A DNA stretch of 64,000 nt, taken from NCBI GenBank assembly GCA_963854835.1, contig OY978530.1, forward strand, positions 35,602,639 through 35,666,638, written 5' to 3'. Within the stretch, counting starts at the first letter, position 1; every line of letters begins with the position of its first letter. The stretch is from Megamerina dolium. Its lineage: Eukaryota; Arthropoda; Insecta; Diptera; Megamerinidae. Made by a program: the position numbers and the translations under genes. The notes beneath the pieces are model-generated. The model saw nothing but the letters and a program-made list of their open reading frames with translations, was not told where the DNA came from and did not search any database. Positions 44,916-56,090 of this stretch are shown here, one piece after another.

Positions 44916-47685
44916 TCTCTCAGGAAGAAAAAATTATCATTATGAAATAATAATAATATTTTCTTATAAGCAAAAGGTTAAAATTATGCTTATTTTGTAA
45001 AATTTAGAACAATTCAAAATGTATGATGCTATGAGGAATAAATAATAAATAATATTATTAAGAAGTATTATTTACATATATGGTTACTGGTAATTCGGTG
45101 ATTATGGTGCCCATGATGACGATGTGTTTCCTGCTGGTTGTTGTCTGCTGTACTTAGCTTTTTTAATAGTTTTGTTGCAGCTTTTGTTGTTGAAGTCTAG
45201 TAATGAAAACAGTAACTTCTCCTTTATCAAAGTTCGATTTTTGTTTCGGCAATTAGAGCGAGATTATTTACGTTGGGTTGATCTTCTGGATGTTTTGTCA
45301 TGGAACCATTATATGGATTATTGTTGTGGAAAATTGGTTTGGTGTGCTTGTGGGTTGATGCTTGTGTCTAATGCGTCCAATGGTTTGATTCGACAGATTT
45401 TTTTTTATAGGAATGGTATGAATAATAGTTTGCAAAGTGGGTTTTATGTGTACCGCACTTCTAAGCAATATTGTCAATGTGAAACTCTGTACTTCTGGTG
45501 TAAGTGTTTAATGATTGGAGCAATAATGAATGTGTAATTTTGGTTCATCAATTTCATCATTGTTTATCATTTTCTTCTTATGTGGATCAAAATCCATTGT
45601 CACTGATAAATATATTAGCTGAAATATTTTATTCGGTTGTGGTTGCATAGCTATTATTGTTGATATCCCTTTGCTGCGTCGCGCTGGCTAGGTACGCCAA
45701 AGTTTTTGGTTGTAAATTTTATTGTTTTGTAAGTTTGTTATGGGTACTCGCTGTCCTGGGTCTGCTTTGTTTTCTGCTCTGGGTTTATTTTTTTCTTTAC
45801 TGTCTCAAGGAGAGTTTTGTGTCATCATTTTATTGGTTGTTACTATTGTTAAAGCTGTTAATGTTGCTGCGTTTGCATATCTCGAAATTTCACTGTATGA
45901 GTTGATTTTGGATTCTCATGGACATAATGCTGCTCTCTTGTGTTTGTAAGGGAATTACCAGATTTTTTTTAATAATAGATCACTTACATCTACTATTTAT
46001 ATTATAACTACTATATCTACTATATCATTTATTTAGTTAATTTTTCTTATTAAGATATACATATATTCTTATTTACCATATAAACATAATTTTTTCGGAA
46101 TATTCATTTATAATCTATACTTAATTTTTGAAAAGGTATTAAAAAAGCATTGTTGTTTGATACAAAAATATACTGACAATATTGCATTTTCTCTTCATAG
46201 TTGCAATGACCAACTTTTCGTACTTGTAGGTAGTACGATTTTAAATATTGAAATTGGAACGTATTTTGTTACAAATATTTCATCTTATTTTTACGGATAT
46301 ATATAATTTTTTTTTTGTTTAGTATTCAACCCAGATAACCTATTGCCTATTTATCATATTCCTTCATATAAATCCTAACGTGTTCTCACTCTACTGTATT
46401 TACTGTATATTTCTAACCCTCTAGTTGTAATATTCGTTAAGATTTTGTATTATATTTGCATCCTCTATACTTATCCCGCCCAGTGCACATGAGTATCCAC
46501 ACACCGAATTACAATTCAACGCGATGAGTTGCAACAGACGTCTTTATACGCATGAACAATGCGCCTACCTCTTTCTAATTTGCAAGATATTCTACATTTT
46601 TACATTAATTCCATAACTTCTTGTGCTTCATATCTAAATATTTTAGTCCTTCTTTGCTATGACCCTTATTATCTCTTTCTATTTTGTCTTAATCCCTTCG
46701 AAAAATTGTATATACATATATATTTTTTATTTGGTGTTCCAGCGTTGATGCTTTATCCACAGTCTAGTACTTTCCAATTTCGCCTTCAGCTATTTGTTTA
46801 GGGTACCTATATTCTTGAGGGACCCTATATTCTTGTAGAATATAAAAGTAGATATCTTAAATATTTTTGTATATATCAATTTTTATTTTATTGTTGTCAA
46901 AAATGAATTAATAAAGGGAGGGAAAGGAGAAAAAAAAAAATAAATGTAATTCTCATACCATTCCCATAATTGTCAGTCAATTAAATTAATTTCCATACAT
47001 CTATGGTCAGCATATTATAAAACGACATTTTATTCATGATGTATTATAATTATTTTTTCTTGCATCTAGAAATTGTTTATTCTAATAATTATTCTTATAT
47101 GTTGGAATTATTTTAATTATCATGTTGAGGAATTTTATACTTTCATGCACAAAACAAAAATTGTCACAGTTGTGCGTTTGTTTGTGTTATGTGCATTTTG
47201 TTTGAAATTTGATTCTTATATATCTATATGCGATATTATTTTGAGTGTCGTTCTCACGTTATTGTACAGGTTAATGCATTGTTATGCATTTTCCTCATTA
47301 TGGTCAACGTGCTATTAATTTTATTATTATTATTTTTTTTGTACGGAATTTGGTTTTTTTTCCATTTTTGTAGTATTATGTATTTTGTTTAGTCTGAAAA
47401 TTTAATTCTCTTGTAACTTTGTTTTGTACATTTCGTTCTCATGCTTTTATGCATACTCGGTATTATGTTATTGTAGGGTGTTTTTTATAGAGGTTTGGAT
47501 CATCGAATTTAATATTAATCAAAGTTTGGGTGGAAAGGTTTTATAAAATTATTGTGAGAAGCTTAACTAATAGTTCTTACTTCACACTATTTTATTTTAT
47601 ATACTAACTGAATTTTCTTTTTTTTTATTTCTTTTTTTTTTTGTCTTCTACCACAAATACTCTTACTTCGTTAAACTACTATTAC
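44916..47685. other. AT-rich interval, no assigned gene
   Basis: Only weak frames exist (for example 45124-45537 on plus, rich in Leu, Cys and Phe). Read on minus the DNA is A-rich, with frequent stops. If LTR repeat A is the 3' LTR of the Gypsy element, this is where an env gene would lie, but no signal peptide, furin site or fusion motif was recognised. A poly-purine stretch on minus (47618-47641) follows the pol end and could be a polypurine tract. Confidence 0.4.
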
Positions 47686-48500
47686 TTATTGATAAAAATG
47701 TTTTAGTAAGTTGTTATGGTAACTCTTACCATTTTGTCCGATTTTAATAGTCTTCGTTACTGGACTGTCCACATTTATCACTTTGTATAGTCCAGTCCAG
47801 ATGGAACTAAATTTATTTTTCCTAGTCTGATTTCTCAGTAATACTTTATCACCTATTTTAAAAATTATAAGGTGGATTCCTTTGTTGTATTGAATTTCAG
47901 CTGATTTCTTTGCCTCTTCCTGATTTTCCCTTACTAACTCGTGTGACCTTTGTAGTTGGTATTTTAATACTTTATTTTGATCATCTGTATTGTACAGAGG
48001 TGATCTTTTAATTTTTAGGTTTGTCGGCATATCGAAACCGCATAGAACACTGAATGGTGTACGTTTTGTCGAAGTATGTATGGTGTTATTGTGTACGTGC
48101 ATCGCTGATGCTAACCATTGGTCCCAATTTGACCCATCTTCTTTAACAAACTCCTAAGATATTCTACTAAAGGTCTGTGGCTCCTTTCTAAAGAACCATT
48201 TGCTTGTGGATGGTGCGGTGGTATATGCAATTTTTTTAACACCCAGCATCTTGCATGTATCAAAAAACAATTTCGAAGTGAAATTTGTACCATTATCAGT
48301 CACTAAAATTTTTGGTATGTTATATCGCGCAATAACTTCGCTGTAAAACGCTTTTGCTCTGCTAGTTTCAACATCTGGTATAGCTACACAAATAAAAAAT
48401 TTGGAAAAATCATCTTGAAATGTAAGTATGTATTTGTTTCCAGATGTCGTCTCTGGAAGAATTCATACCATGTCCATGTATACCTTTTCAAATGGCTTAC
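47686..48500 (-). pseudogene. pol: Gypsy integrase core and C-terminus (element B)
   Basis: Read on minus: KPFEKVYMDMV near 48480, a stop, core sequence with ILVTDNGTNFTSKLFF, then CWVLKKLHIPPHHPQANGSL-ERS (catalytic Glu) at 48293-48111. 48102-47686 carries HVHNNTIHTSTKRTPFSVLC and the C-terminal KIGDKVLLRNQTRKNKFSSI with YKVINVDSPVTKTIKI. The three acidic residues D, D and E are visible. Frame breaks occur near 48470 and 48105. The N-terminal zinc part lies beyond the mariner at 50300-50170. Confidence 0.8.
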
Positions 48501-48562
48501 GAGGGCGAATTGATAATGAAGCTACCTAAGTAGGAAAAAAACATTTTTTTTTCAAAAACTAT

Positions 48563-49988
48563 TTATTTCTCAACATAGTCTCCTTTTACTTCGACACACT
48601 TAGGAAGACAATATTCCAACTTTTTTATACCATCTGAATAATACGATTTCGGGAACCCCTCAAAATACGCGATAGTTTCGGTAATCACTTCTTTGTTTGA
48701 GCTGATTTTTTTTTCTGCGAGCCAATTTTTTAAGTTTGGAAACAGGAAAAAGTCACTAGGAGCTAAATCTGGACTATAAAGTGGATGATCAACCAATTCG
48801 AAGTGTATTTCACGTAATTTTAGCATTCTATCTAATGCTGTGTGAACCGGTGCGTTGTTTTGAGAAAGAGCACTTTTTTCTTCTTTAAATGTGGTCATTT
48901 TTTCTTGATTGCATCATTCAATTGATTCAATAATGCACGATAATACTTTCCTGTGATTGTGGATCCTTTTTCAAGATAATCGATAAGCAATATTCCGAGT
49001 GCATCCCAAAATACAGTGGCCATAACCTTGCCAGCCGATTTCACTGCCTTCGCCTTCTTCGGAGCACTTCCACCAGCTTCCACCCATTGTTTCGATTGAT
49101 TTTTGGTTTCAGGTGTGTAGTGGTGGACCCACGTTTCATCAACAGTTATTAATCGACGCCAAAAATCAACAGAATTACGCTTTATCATGTCCAAACACCG
49201 CTGTGAAGTGGTCTCTGGAACTCGTTTTTGTTCGACACTGAGCAAACGCGGCACCCATCTTGCCGATAGCTTTTTCATATGCAAATGTTCATGCAAAATG
49301 TTGAAGAACACACGTTCATATGAGATGTTTACCATTTCAACAATCACACGCAACTTGACTCGGCGATCATTCATAACGATATCGACGATTTTCTTGATAT
49401 TTTCTTCAGCAACCACCTCTTTTGGGGTGGTTGCTGAAGCTCAGTGGTTAGTGTGTTCGCCTTCTGATCTGTAGGTCGTGGGTTCAATCCCCGGCTGATG
49501 CATAACAAATTTAATATCGAAAAGATTTTTCTTTCGAATGGTACCCACCTGTCGGCAAGCAATTGGCAATTCTTCCGACAGTAACAACTTGCCATGAAAA
49601 AGCTTCTTAAAGAACTCTGTGACAAAGCTCAGAAAAAGTGATGTCACAAGTGTTCTGCCGTTCGGAATCGGCTAAAATAAGTAGGTCCCTTCTAATACTG
49701 TCCAAATTTAAGACGCACAACAGTAATGGAAGAGAAGCTCGGCCAATGAGTCCTTTGGGGCTTTAAGTGCCACATATTTATTTATTTAACCACCTCTTTT
49801 GGCCTTCCTGTTGATGGTATGTTGCAGTGCTTGTTCGGCCGCGTTTAAATTCAGCAATCCCATATTTTACCATGTAATCTGACGGACCAGACACCGTAGT
49901 GTTTATCGAGCTTTTCTTTTGTCTCTTTCGCCGTTTTCCCTTTCAAATAATAGATTTTAATCACTGCACGAAATTCGCTTTTTTCCAT
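48563..49988 (-). pseudogene. Mariner transposase, split by a SINE
   Basis: ATG at 49988 opens EFRAVIKIYYLKGKTAKET, the N-terminal DNA-binding region, with a stop near 49860. After the SINE, 49416-48895 gives VVAEENIKKIVDIVMNDRR, KKLSARWVPRLLSVEQKRVP and LITVDETWVHHY (first catalytic Asp). 48898-48563 gives SQNNAPVHTALDRML and LYSPDLAPSDFFLFPNLK. Asn replaces the second catalytic Asp. The spacing from that position to the third Asp is 34, so a DD34D mariner. Inactive. Confidence 0.85.
49426..49787 (+). mobile_element. tRNA-derived SINE with 15-bp target duplication
   Basis: The A-box-like GCTCAGTGGTTAG (near 49439) and B-box-like GTGGGTTCAATCCCC (near 49479) have tRNA spacing. A 300-bp unrelated body follows, ending in GCCACATATTTATTTATTTA. 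The sequence AACCACCTCTTTTGG flanks it perfectly at 49411-49425 and 49788-49802. It would be transcribed by RNA polymerase III and copied by a LINE. The end resembles the RTE end (GGCCACATAAGTAAG), suggesting an RTE partner. Confidence 0.88.
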
Positions 49989-50168
49989 TTTTCAAGAAAC
50001 ACAAAAGTTGGTTACTTCAAATGACTACAACAAATAAACTAATCGATGAATTTGGGTGAAATTTTTTAAGCTGATGTTTGATCGCAATTTCAAAAAAAAA
50101 AGTTTTTGTGTTTGTAGGCAGCACTTAGGTGCTTCGTACTTAGGTAGCTTCTTTATCAATCCGTCCTC

Positions 50169-52390
50169 AGTTAATATCATTGGCATTTTCGTGAGCCTTG
50201 AGCTCTTGTAGGTTTGAAATTTTTTACAATTTTTAACATATTCTTTAATCTGGCTTCGCATACCTTTCCACCTGTACTGTCTTCTAATCCTGAAATAAGT
50301 TTTCAAAGCGCCCTGATGCCCTCCTAAAGGTGAATCATGGAAGTTGCGAAGTATCGTCGGTATATCTTTTTCATCAGTGAGAAGCTCCGCATTCTTGTTC
50401 TCCCGATTTTCTGCATTTTCATCTAGTTCTAACTGGTCATCAGAGGTTTCATCAGGATCTTCTTGGCCTTCAGTTTCGTCGACTTTATTCCTCGCCATAG
50501 AACGAGTCACAACCATTGTTGACTCCTGATTCGGTCGTGGCAGTCTGCTGACCACATCCGCGTTCAAGTTCCTTTTGCCTGGTTTATAAATTATTTCGAA
50601 ATCAAATTCAGATAATTTGTGCCTGAAACGTGCTAAACGTGAAGTCTGATCCTTTAGGTTTGTAATTACTCGTAGGGGCTGGTGGTCGGTGTAGATCTTG
50701 AACGGTCTACCGAGTAGATAAGCTCGATAATTCTTCACAGCCCACACGATGGCCAGGAATTCCTTTTCGATGGTAACTTTTCTCAGTATCACTGAGCGCC
50801 CTGCTCGCAAAGGCTATTGGTCTATCTTTTCCAATTTCACCTTGCGATAGAATTGCACCTACAGCCTCATTGCTGCCATCTGTTGTGAACACAAAAGGGT
50901 TAGAAAAATCTGGGTAGGCTAAAATTGGCGGAGAGCAAATTGCTTGCTTCAAATCTTCAAAAGCTTTCTGACATTTTTCTGTCCATTCAAATTTCGCGTC
51001 TTTCCTGAGTAGTTTGTTGATTGGCAGTGCCATACTGGCCATATTCTCAACAAATTTTCGGTTATAATTTACTAAACCTAGAAATGCCTGAACATCTTTC
51101 TTATTTTTTGGCATAGGAATATTTTTAACACATTCCACCTTACCAGGGTCTGGTAACGCTCCTTCCTCAGTGAATTTATGACCTAGGTTTCTCTTTTCGT
51201 AGAAACTGGCACTTTTCTGTATTTAACTTCAAGTTATGTTTACGTAAAAGTCCAAATACTCTTCGTAAACGCGACTCATGTTGTGCCAAGTTCCGACCGT
51301 AGACGACGATGTCATCCAAATACACAAAACAATCTATACCTTGAAGTCCTGTTAGTACATGGTTCATTAGTCTTTGGAAGGTGCCAGGGGCTCCTGTTAA
51401 GCCGAAAGACATTCTGTTAAATTCATAGTGCCCAACACCTGTACTAAAAGCTGTTTTTTCTCTGTCTGATTCTTTCAATAACACTTGATGATACTCTCTG
51501 GCCAAATCAAGTGTAGTGAAATATCTACAATGACCTAACTGGTCTAATATGTCATCGATGCGTGGAATGGAAAAACTTGTTTAATGGTGGCGTCATTTAA
51601 TTTCCTGAAATCTACTACTAGCCTCCATTTTCTTTTACCATCTTCTCCCGCTTTCTTTGGCACCAAAATTATGGGGGAATTCCAGGGCGATGAGCTGGGA
51701 ATAATTATGTCGTCTTCCAACATTTTGTTTACTTGTTTATTGATTTCCTCCTTATGCGCTTCTGGTAGCCTGTACTGTCTTTGGTTGATTGGCGCCTGGT
51801 CTGTTTATATTAGTATTGTGTGTTTTATACCTGTGGTGTGAGACAATTTGTCGCCTTCCAAGAAAAATAAATTGTGGAATGACTTAAGTATTCTGTCTAT
51901 GGATCTCTTTTCCTCAACGTTTAAGTTTTCGACTAGCTTAATTGTTTCTAATATTTTAGTAAAGCTTTTGTGGCTATCAGTTTCCTTAATGTTATTTATT
52001 TTATGAGCTATGTCGTATTCTTCATGTTCTAAATGTTTAAATTTAATTATATTAATTTTAAGCTTATTTACAATGTATGATTCCGTTTCGTGTTGAGCAT
52101 TGTGAAAAACACTGTGTTATCCGTCACACTACCCAATGTCTCACCTAAATATATTCCAGGAGATACTTCCTGTTTCAATTGTTTCGAAATTTGTATTTGC
52201 TTTAATGGGGACTAGCTTCATAGTTCTCCCAGGTACTACAACCTCACTGGTGTGTTGTATTCTATTACCCTCGTTCAACGGTTTGAGGGGTAAAGTCATC
52301 AAATGCTGTTTTCGTTCACCGAAAAAAATCAGCTTCTTTTTCATAGTATTGATAGCCGATCGGTTCCATAAATTTTCTCTACATAGGATA
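50169..52390 (-). pseudogene. pol: Gypsy element B pol: RT, RNase H and integrase zinc region
   Basis: Read on minus, 51505-51176 has EYHQVLLKESDREKTAFST, MSFGLTGAPGTFQRLMNHVL and the active site CFVYLDDIVVYG. 51138-50707 has the connection and RNase H start (FLGLVNYNRKFVENM; FTTDGSNEAVGAILSQG). 50810-50169 completes RNase H ([28 protein letters not shown]) and the integrase zinc finger ([18 protein letters not shown]...CKKFQTYK). Frame changes lie near 51140 and 50800, and there is a truncation near 51170. The RT N-terminus (52390-51510) is recognisable only in parts. 17.6/297-like in style. Confidence 0.82.
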
Positions 52391-53239
52391 CTATAACCAG
52401 GTATCTCTCTCTCTCTGTTCAGAGATTAAGTGTAATTCTAAAATCAAAGCTTTGGTCCTCTCGTGTTGGACTATTATTGACCCTAATGTGGTGACAAATC
52501 CTCCGAATGCACCACTAAGATTTTTCCTTAAATGTCGTTTCTTGTTAACAGATTCATTAATTACTGATGACTTTATTAAACTGGTATCTGCCCCAGAGTC
52601 TACAAGTAAAATGAGTTTTCCATTTTTTGCTTCCTCACACGGAAACTCAATGAACACATAATCTACATCAGAGACTCCCAAACAGTAGCCATGTTTGTTA
52701 TTACTGGATGGGAAAGATGGTCTAACAATCCCCCTGGACGCTTGGCTATCAACTTCAGCCATCATGCTATCTAACTTGGAGAGTGTGACAACAATCTCTA
52801 AAGACGCATGACCTTCCATATCAACTGGCCTACTTTTAGCAAAAATTTGGGGTTCCCGGTTTATTGGCCATACCTGGGCTCCCCGTAATTTTCCTGGGTT
52901 TTTCCCATTCTTTGCGTTTATAACCGTCTTCTTCTTACAGAAAAAACATTTGATCTCAGCATTTCCGCGATTAGGGGCTTTGCTTTCTTGACTTCCCTTA
53001 CTAGGTGCAGGTGTTTGATTGCCTTTTCCTTGTGACCTGTTGTTACTAAACTGTGTGAATGATAAATTGAACTCATGTCCGTATTTTTTACACTTTATAC
53101 AATAGAACATGTTTTTTCTCATAAAACAGTCGTCTCTGATAAGCCCTTTTTTGTTGCAGAAGGAGCAGGTAAGAACTTTCCTTTGGCTCTTTTGGAGACT
53201 TACGTTATTATTTTGGTATTTGTTCATTCCGAGTGGCAT
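52391..53239 (-). CDS. Gypsy element B nucleocapsid and protease region
   Basis: The 282-codon frame has two zinc-knuckle-like motifs (CSFCNKKGLIRDDCF; CIKCKKYGHEF, with His/Cys partly lost), a third CxxC (CFFCKKKTVIN), and the aspartic protease site LILLVDSGADTSLIKSS. It would cleave the polyprotein. The Met at 53239 need not be the true start, since the frame is the downstream part of gag. It is followed by RT in another frame, as expected for a frameshifted gag-pol or a decayed copy. Confidence 0.75.
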   Translation of the reverse strand: MPLGMNKYQNNNVSLQKSQRKVLTCSFCNKKGLIRDDCFMRKNMFYCIKCKKYGHEFNLSFTQFSNNRSQGKGNQTPAPSKGSQESKAPNRGNAEIKCFFCKKKTVINAKNGKNPGKLRGAQVWPINREPQIFAKSRPVDMEGHASLEIVVTLSKLDSMMAEVDSQASRGIVRPSFPSSNNKHGYCLGVSDVDYVFIEFPCEEAKNGKLILLVDSGADTSLIKSSVINESVNKKRHLRKNLSGAFGGFVTTLGSIIVQHERTKALILELHLISEQRERDTWL

Positions 53240-54422
53240 CTTGTCATTTCTGCTCTCGCCACTGTATTACTGGCCTCAGACTGGTGAAGGTCGTTTGAAT
53301 ATAGTTCACCCATATTAAACTAATTGAATCGTTGTCCTCTTTCGAGCAGAATACATGTGTTTACGGCCTCCCCTACTAATTCTTCTAACATGCCCGTCTT
53401 ACCTAGCATATGAGTTTTTAACAGTGGATCTTGAAGGCCTGATATAAAAGATGTCCTCTAGCTCTTTTAACAACGCTTGGTCTTCGATCCCACCGTATCT
53501 ATCCTCAATACACTGTATCGTCGTGGATTTTAAATCACGTGCGTAGTTGGAGTGCGATTTGTATTTGGTGCGTGAGCGTTTCAAGGCGAACGGTCTTCAA
53601 GTATGTGTTTTGCAGAAGTGTATACAATTCCTCTATATTAGCGAACTTCTTACTTAGCACCAAGTTATAAGCATCACCATATAGTCGCTGTTTTGTACAA
53701 GCTACAAAATCTTCCAACTAGTCGGGTTTTATGGCTTTTCTTGCTAATTCGCACCCAGAAATAAACTGGTGTACTTCGGTCCTCAAATCTTTGGACTCCG
53801 CTCCAGTGAATACTGGGACTAGTCTACTGACGGCATGTGCAATTTCTTCAATACGCATTTTTAGCCTTACTTCAGGTTGTACTTCTGGTTGTGTTTTTCG
53901 TACTGGTGTACGGCGACAAAGAGGTGTTTCCAGTGCTAAGCAGCGTTCTCTTTCGAGATTTCTATCTTTTCCGTGGAGTGAACTTAGCTGCTCAGAGTCA
54001 ATCGAGGTTCTGGGCTTTTTCTCTATAAATTCTTCTGAAATGCCCTTTTCTTTTAGTAAATCTTCTAATTCCTTATTTCTATTAAGAGTCTTAGTAATCT
54101 CTACTTCTAGCTGTCCCGCGTCGGATCCCTGTTATACGATCTGAGTTCGCAAAGCCCTAATATATATCTCTGCTGCCTCTAAATCGTCTTTTTGTTTTAG
54201 GGCTGCTTCAGTCTGGCTTTTCAATAGTTCGTTTAGCTCGGATAACGTGGCGACTAATTCCTTTAATGGAGTTAGTACCTTTCCGTGATGCACCTTTGAT
54301 TTTATGAGCTATAATTGCTCGTATGTGCTGTGTTGCTTAATCAAGCTCCACACGAAGTCGATTGACTCGGTTATTGCAACGTCTAGCTCTCTTGCTAATG
54401 ATTCGTAGGATTTCTTGTCCAT
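53240..54422 (-). pseudogene. gag: Gypsy element B Gag, matrix-capsid part
   Basis: ATG at 54422 opens MDKKSYESLARELDVAITES. Long helical stretches follow (LKELVATLSELNELLKSQTE; LNRNKELEDLLKEKGISEEF), with several in-frame stops (near 54307, 54130 and 53717). The capsid part is MEDFVACTKQRLYGDAYNLV (53717) and FANIEELYTLLQNTYLK, then, in another frame, a segment at 53584-53399. It assembles the particle in intact relatives. Confidence 0.7.
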
Positions 54423-54509
54423 TTGAGCCCAAAAAGGCAAACACACACTAGAATTAGATCCTATACTGCGCTAAACGTTGAACGTAAAACACCTTGTATA
54501 TACAAAGTA

Positions 54510-54539
54510 TTTCGCAGTATCCTACCGGCTGCGACAAAA
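54510..54539 (-). other. Primer-binding site region of Gypsy element B
   Basis: Just inside the LTR edge the minus strand reads GTCGCAGCCGGTAGGATACT. Its GCAGCCGGTAGGAT portion resembles the tRNA-Ser-complementary primer site used by 17.6/297-type elements, with a T for G near the start. Confidence 0.5.
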
Positions 54540-55030
54540 TGTTATGTACTATTTTTCCACAACACTCACTAAATACCTAACGGCTAGGCTCAAGGATGTA
54601 ACGCACAAGATTCGCACCTAAACCTCAACTCCTAAATATCCTTCGACACTATAACACTGGTTAGCTGAAATAAAGCAGGGTTAATTATACGATACTTGAG
54701 CTTTTAGGTCGTCACTTTATTCCTGGTACTTTTCACTTTCAGTTATAATTACTTTACACTTTATACTAATACACTTTTTACACTAACACTTACGATAATA
54801 CAATAATATCTTACAATTTCTTACACGCTAACATTTTACAACTTAGAACAAGACTCGCAACTGAAAAGCCACTGCCTTCAGTAAGCTGGTTACTTTTATA
54901 CCATTTTTCTAATACTATTCACATATCGATCTACCCACATACCAACATATAACATACAATAATATATTCACTCCACAGGTGTGTGTATGTATGTATGTAT
55001 GTAGACGATCAAATTCATTCCACATGTGTG
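54540..55030 (-). repeat. 5' LTR of Gypsy element B
   Basis: It begins TGTTATGTACTATTTTTCC and runs through GGTTAGCTGAAATAAAGCAG, CACGCTAACATTTTACAAC and CAACATATAACATACAATAA. It is related to, but clearly diverged from, repeats A and C (my estimate is roughly 80% similar). It lies next to the primer-site region and Gag start, so it is the element's own 5' LTR read on minus. Confidence 0.7.
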
Positions 55031-55660
55031 TACGAAATCACAACAGTGTTGTGTACTATTTTTCCACAACGCTAACTAAGTACCTAACGACTACGCACAA
55101 GATTAGCACCTAAACCTAAGCTTCTAAATATCCCTCGCGTCTAACACACTAGTTGGCTGAAATAAAACAATTATATTTTATCAAGGATACTTGCGGTTTT
55201 TACTTTATTGCTGGTGTTTTATATTTTGCACTTTTAGACTAATACTGGAGGGCCTTGTAAGGATCGCAGTATTTACACTTTTTCTTAACGCTAACACTTC
55301 GGTGTAAGACTCACAACTGAAAGCGACTGCCTTCGGTAAGCTGGCAGCTTATATGCCATTTTTCTAACACTAGCCACATATCAATCTACCCACATACCAA
55401 CCTATAACATACAATAATATATTCACTCCCCATGTGTGTATATACTACGTGAGAAAGCAACTTTTTGATATTCACACACATGAGTAGTCCGCGTGATTTT
55501 GGTTATCATGTATGCTTACACAGATATGCTTACGTAAGTACAAAACTACGAATTCTATGGGAAAGTGCTTTATAAGCATTTGGATTGTGTATATCACAAC
55601 TTCGAGCAACGTTGGTATGTGGACAAATATGTAGTTCACAATTTCGGGAAATATGCCGCG
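55031..55660. repeat. LTR repeat C
   Basis: It begins TGTTGTGTACTATTTTTCC and matches repeat A closely through GGATCGCAGTATTTACAC and TTCACAATTTCGGGAAATAT, but without the MITE and without repeat A's local duplication. It lies directly beside the LTR of element B, giving two related LTRs in tandem. Confidence 0.75.
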
Positions 55661-56034
55661 AGGCAAAATATGCATATGTGCATATTTCGTATTTTGGCTC
55701 GCAACAACAGTAAACAATTAGAACAATCTGACACTATTATTTTAAGCATAATGAAATAAGAGACACACATTATGAATTGTAATCGAAAGCCACACATGAT
55801 AAAGAGATCATCAAACCAATGTATAAGCAATATAAAAATTTGCAATAAAAAATATGATAAGAACCATGTACATGATCATCACACGTCAATGATCATGAGT
55901 AATTAACAAATGCATAAACATAGCCATTCAATGTAATCAATCAATAAACATCACAACCGCATAAACATTGTAATGCCATTGAATATTATATTCTGGAATA
56001 AACAAATGGAATAAGAGGCGCAAGAATGCAGCAA
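55661..56034. other. Unassigned AT-rich DNA
   Basis: It contains ACAATTAGAACAATCTGACA, also seen at 59197, so it may be part of the LTR family's flank. TGATCATGAT-type short palindromes lie near 55875-55900. No gene. Confidence 0.4.
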
Positions 56035-56090
56035 GCGTCCATTTTCTTATCAGTAAAGATTGTGGGTTCAATCCTCGGCTGAAGCATACT
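56035..56090 (+). mobile_element. SINE fragment
   Basis: TGTGGGTTCAATCCTCGGCT followed by GAAGCATA matches the B-box region of the SINE at 49426. It abuts the 3' end of RTE fragment f. Only about 50 bp can be recognised. Confidence 0.5.

Larger units (their letters stand above)
48501..50168 (-). mobile_element. Mariner (DD34D type) inserted in Gypsy integrase, itself carrying a SINE
   Basis: Inverted sequences GAGGGCGAATTGATAATGAA (48501-48520) and, reversed from 50168, GAGGACGGATTGATAAAGAA lie at the two sides and continue into GCTACCTAAGTA, about 33 bp in all. The element interrupts integrase between KMPMILTE and RPRKPFEK. The SINE at 49426-49787 splits the transposase. Confidence 0.75.

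Noticed and set aside
45124..47318. Plus-strand Leu/Cys/Phe-rich frames that look like membrane proteins
   Set aside because: T-rich sequence gives hydrophobic codons by chance; no signal peptide, conserved motif or codon bias supports a gene.
49439..49500. A functional tRNA gene
   Set aside because: The A- and B-box-like sequences belong to a SINE with target duplications and no cloverleaf was evident.
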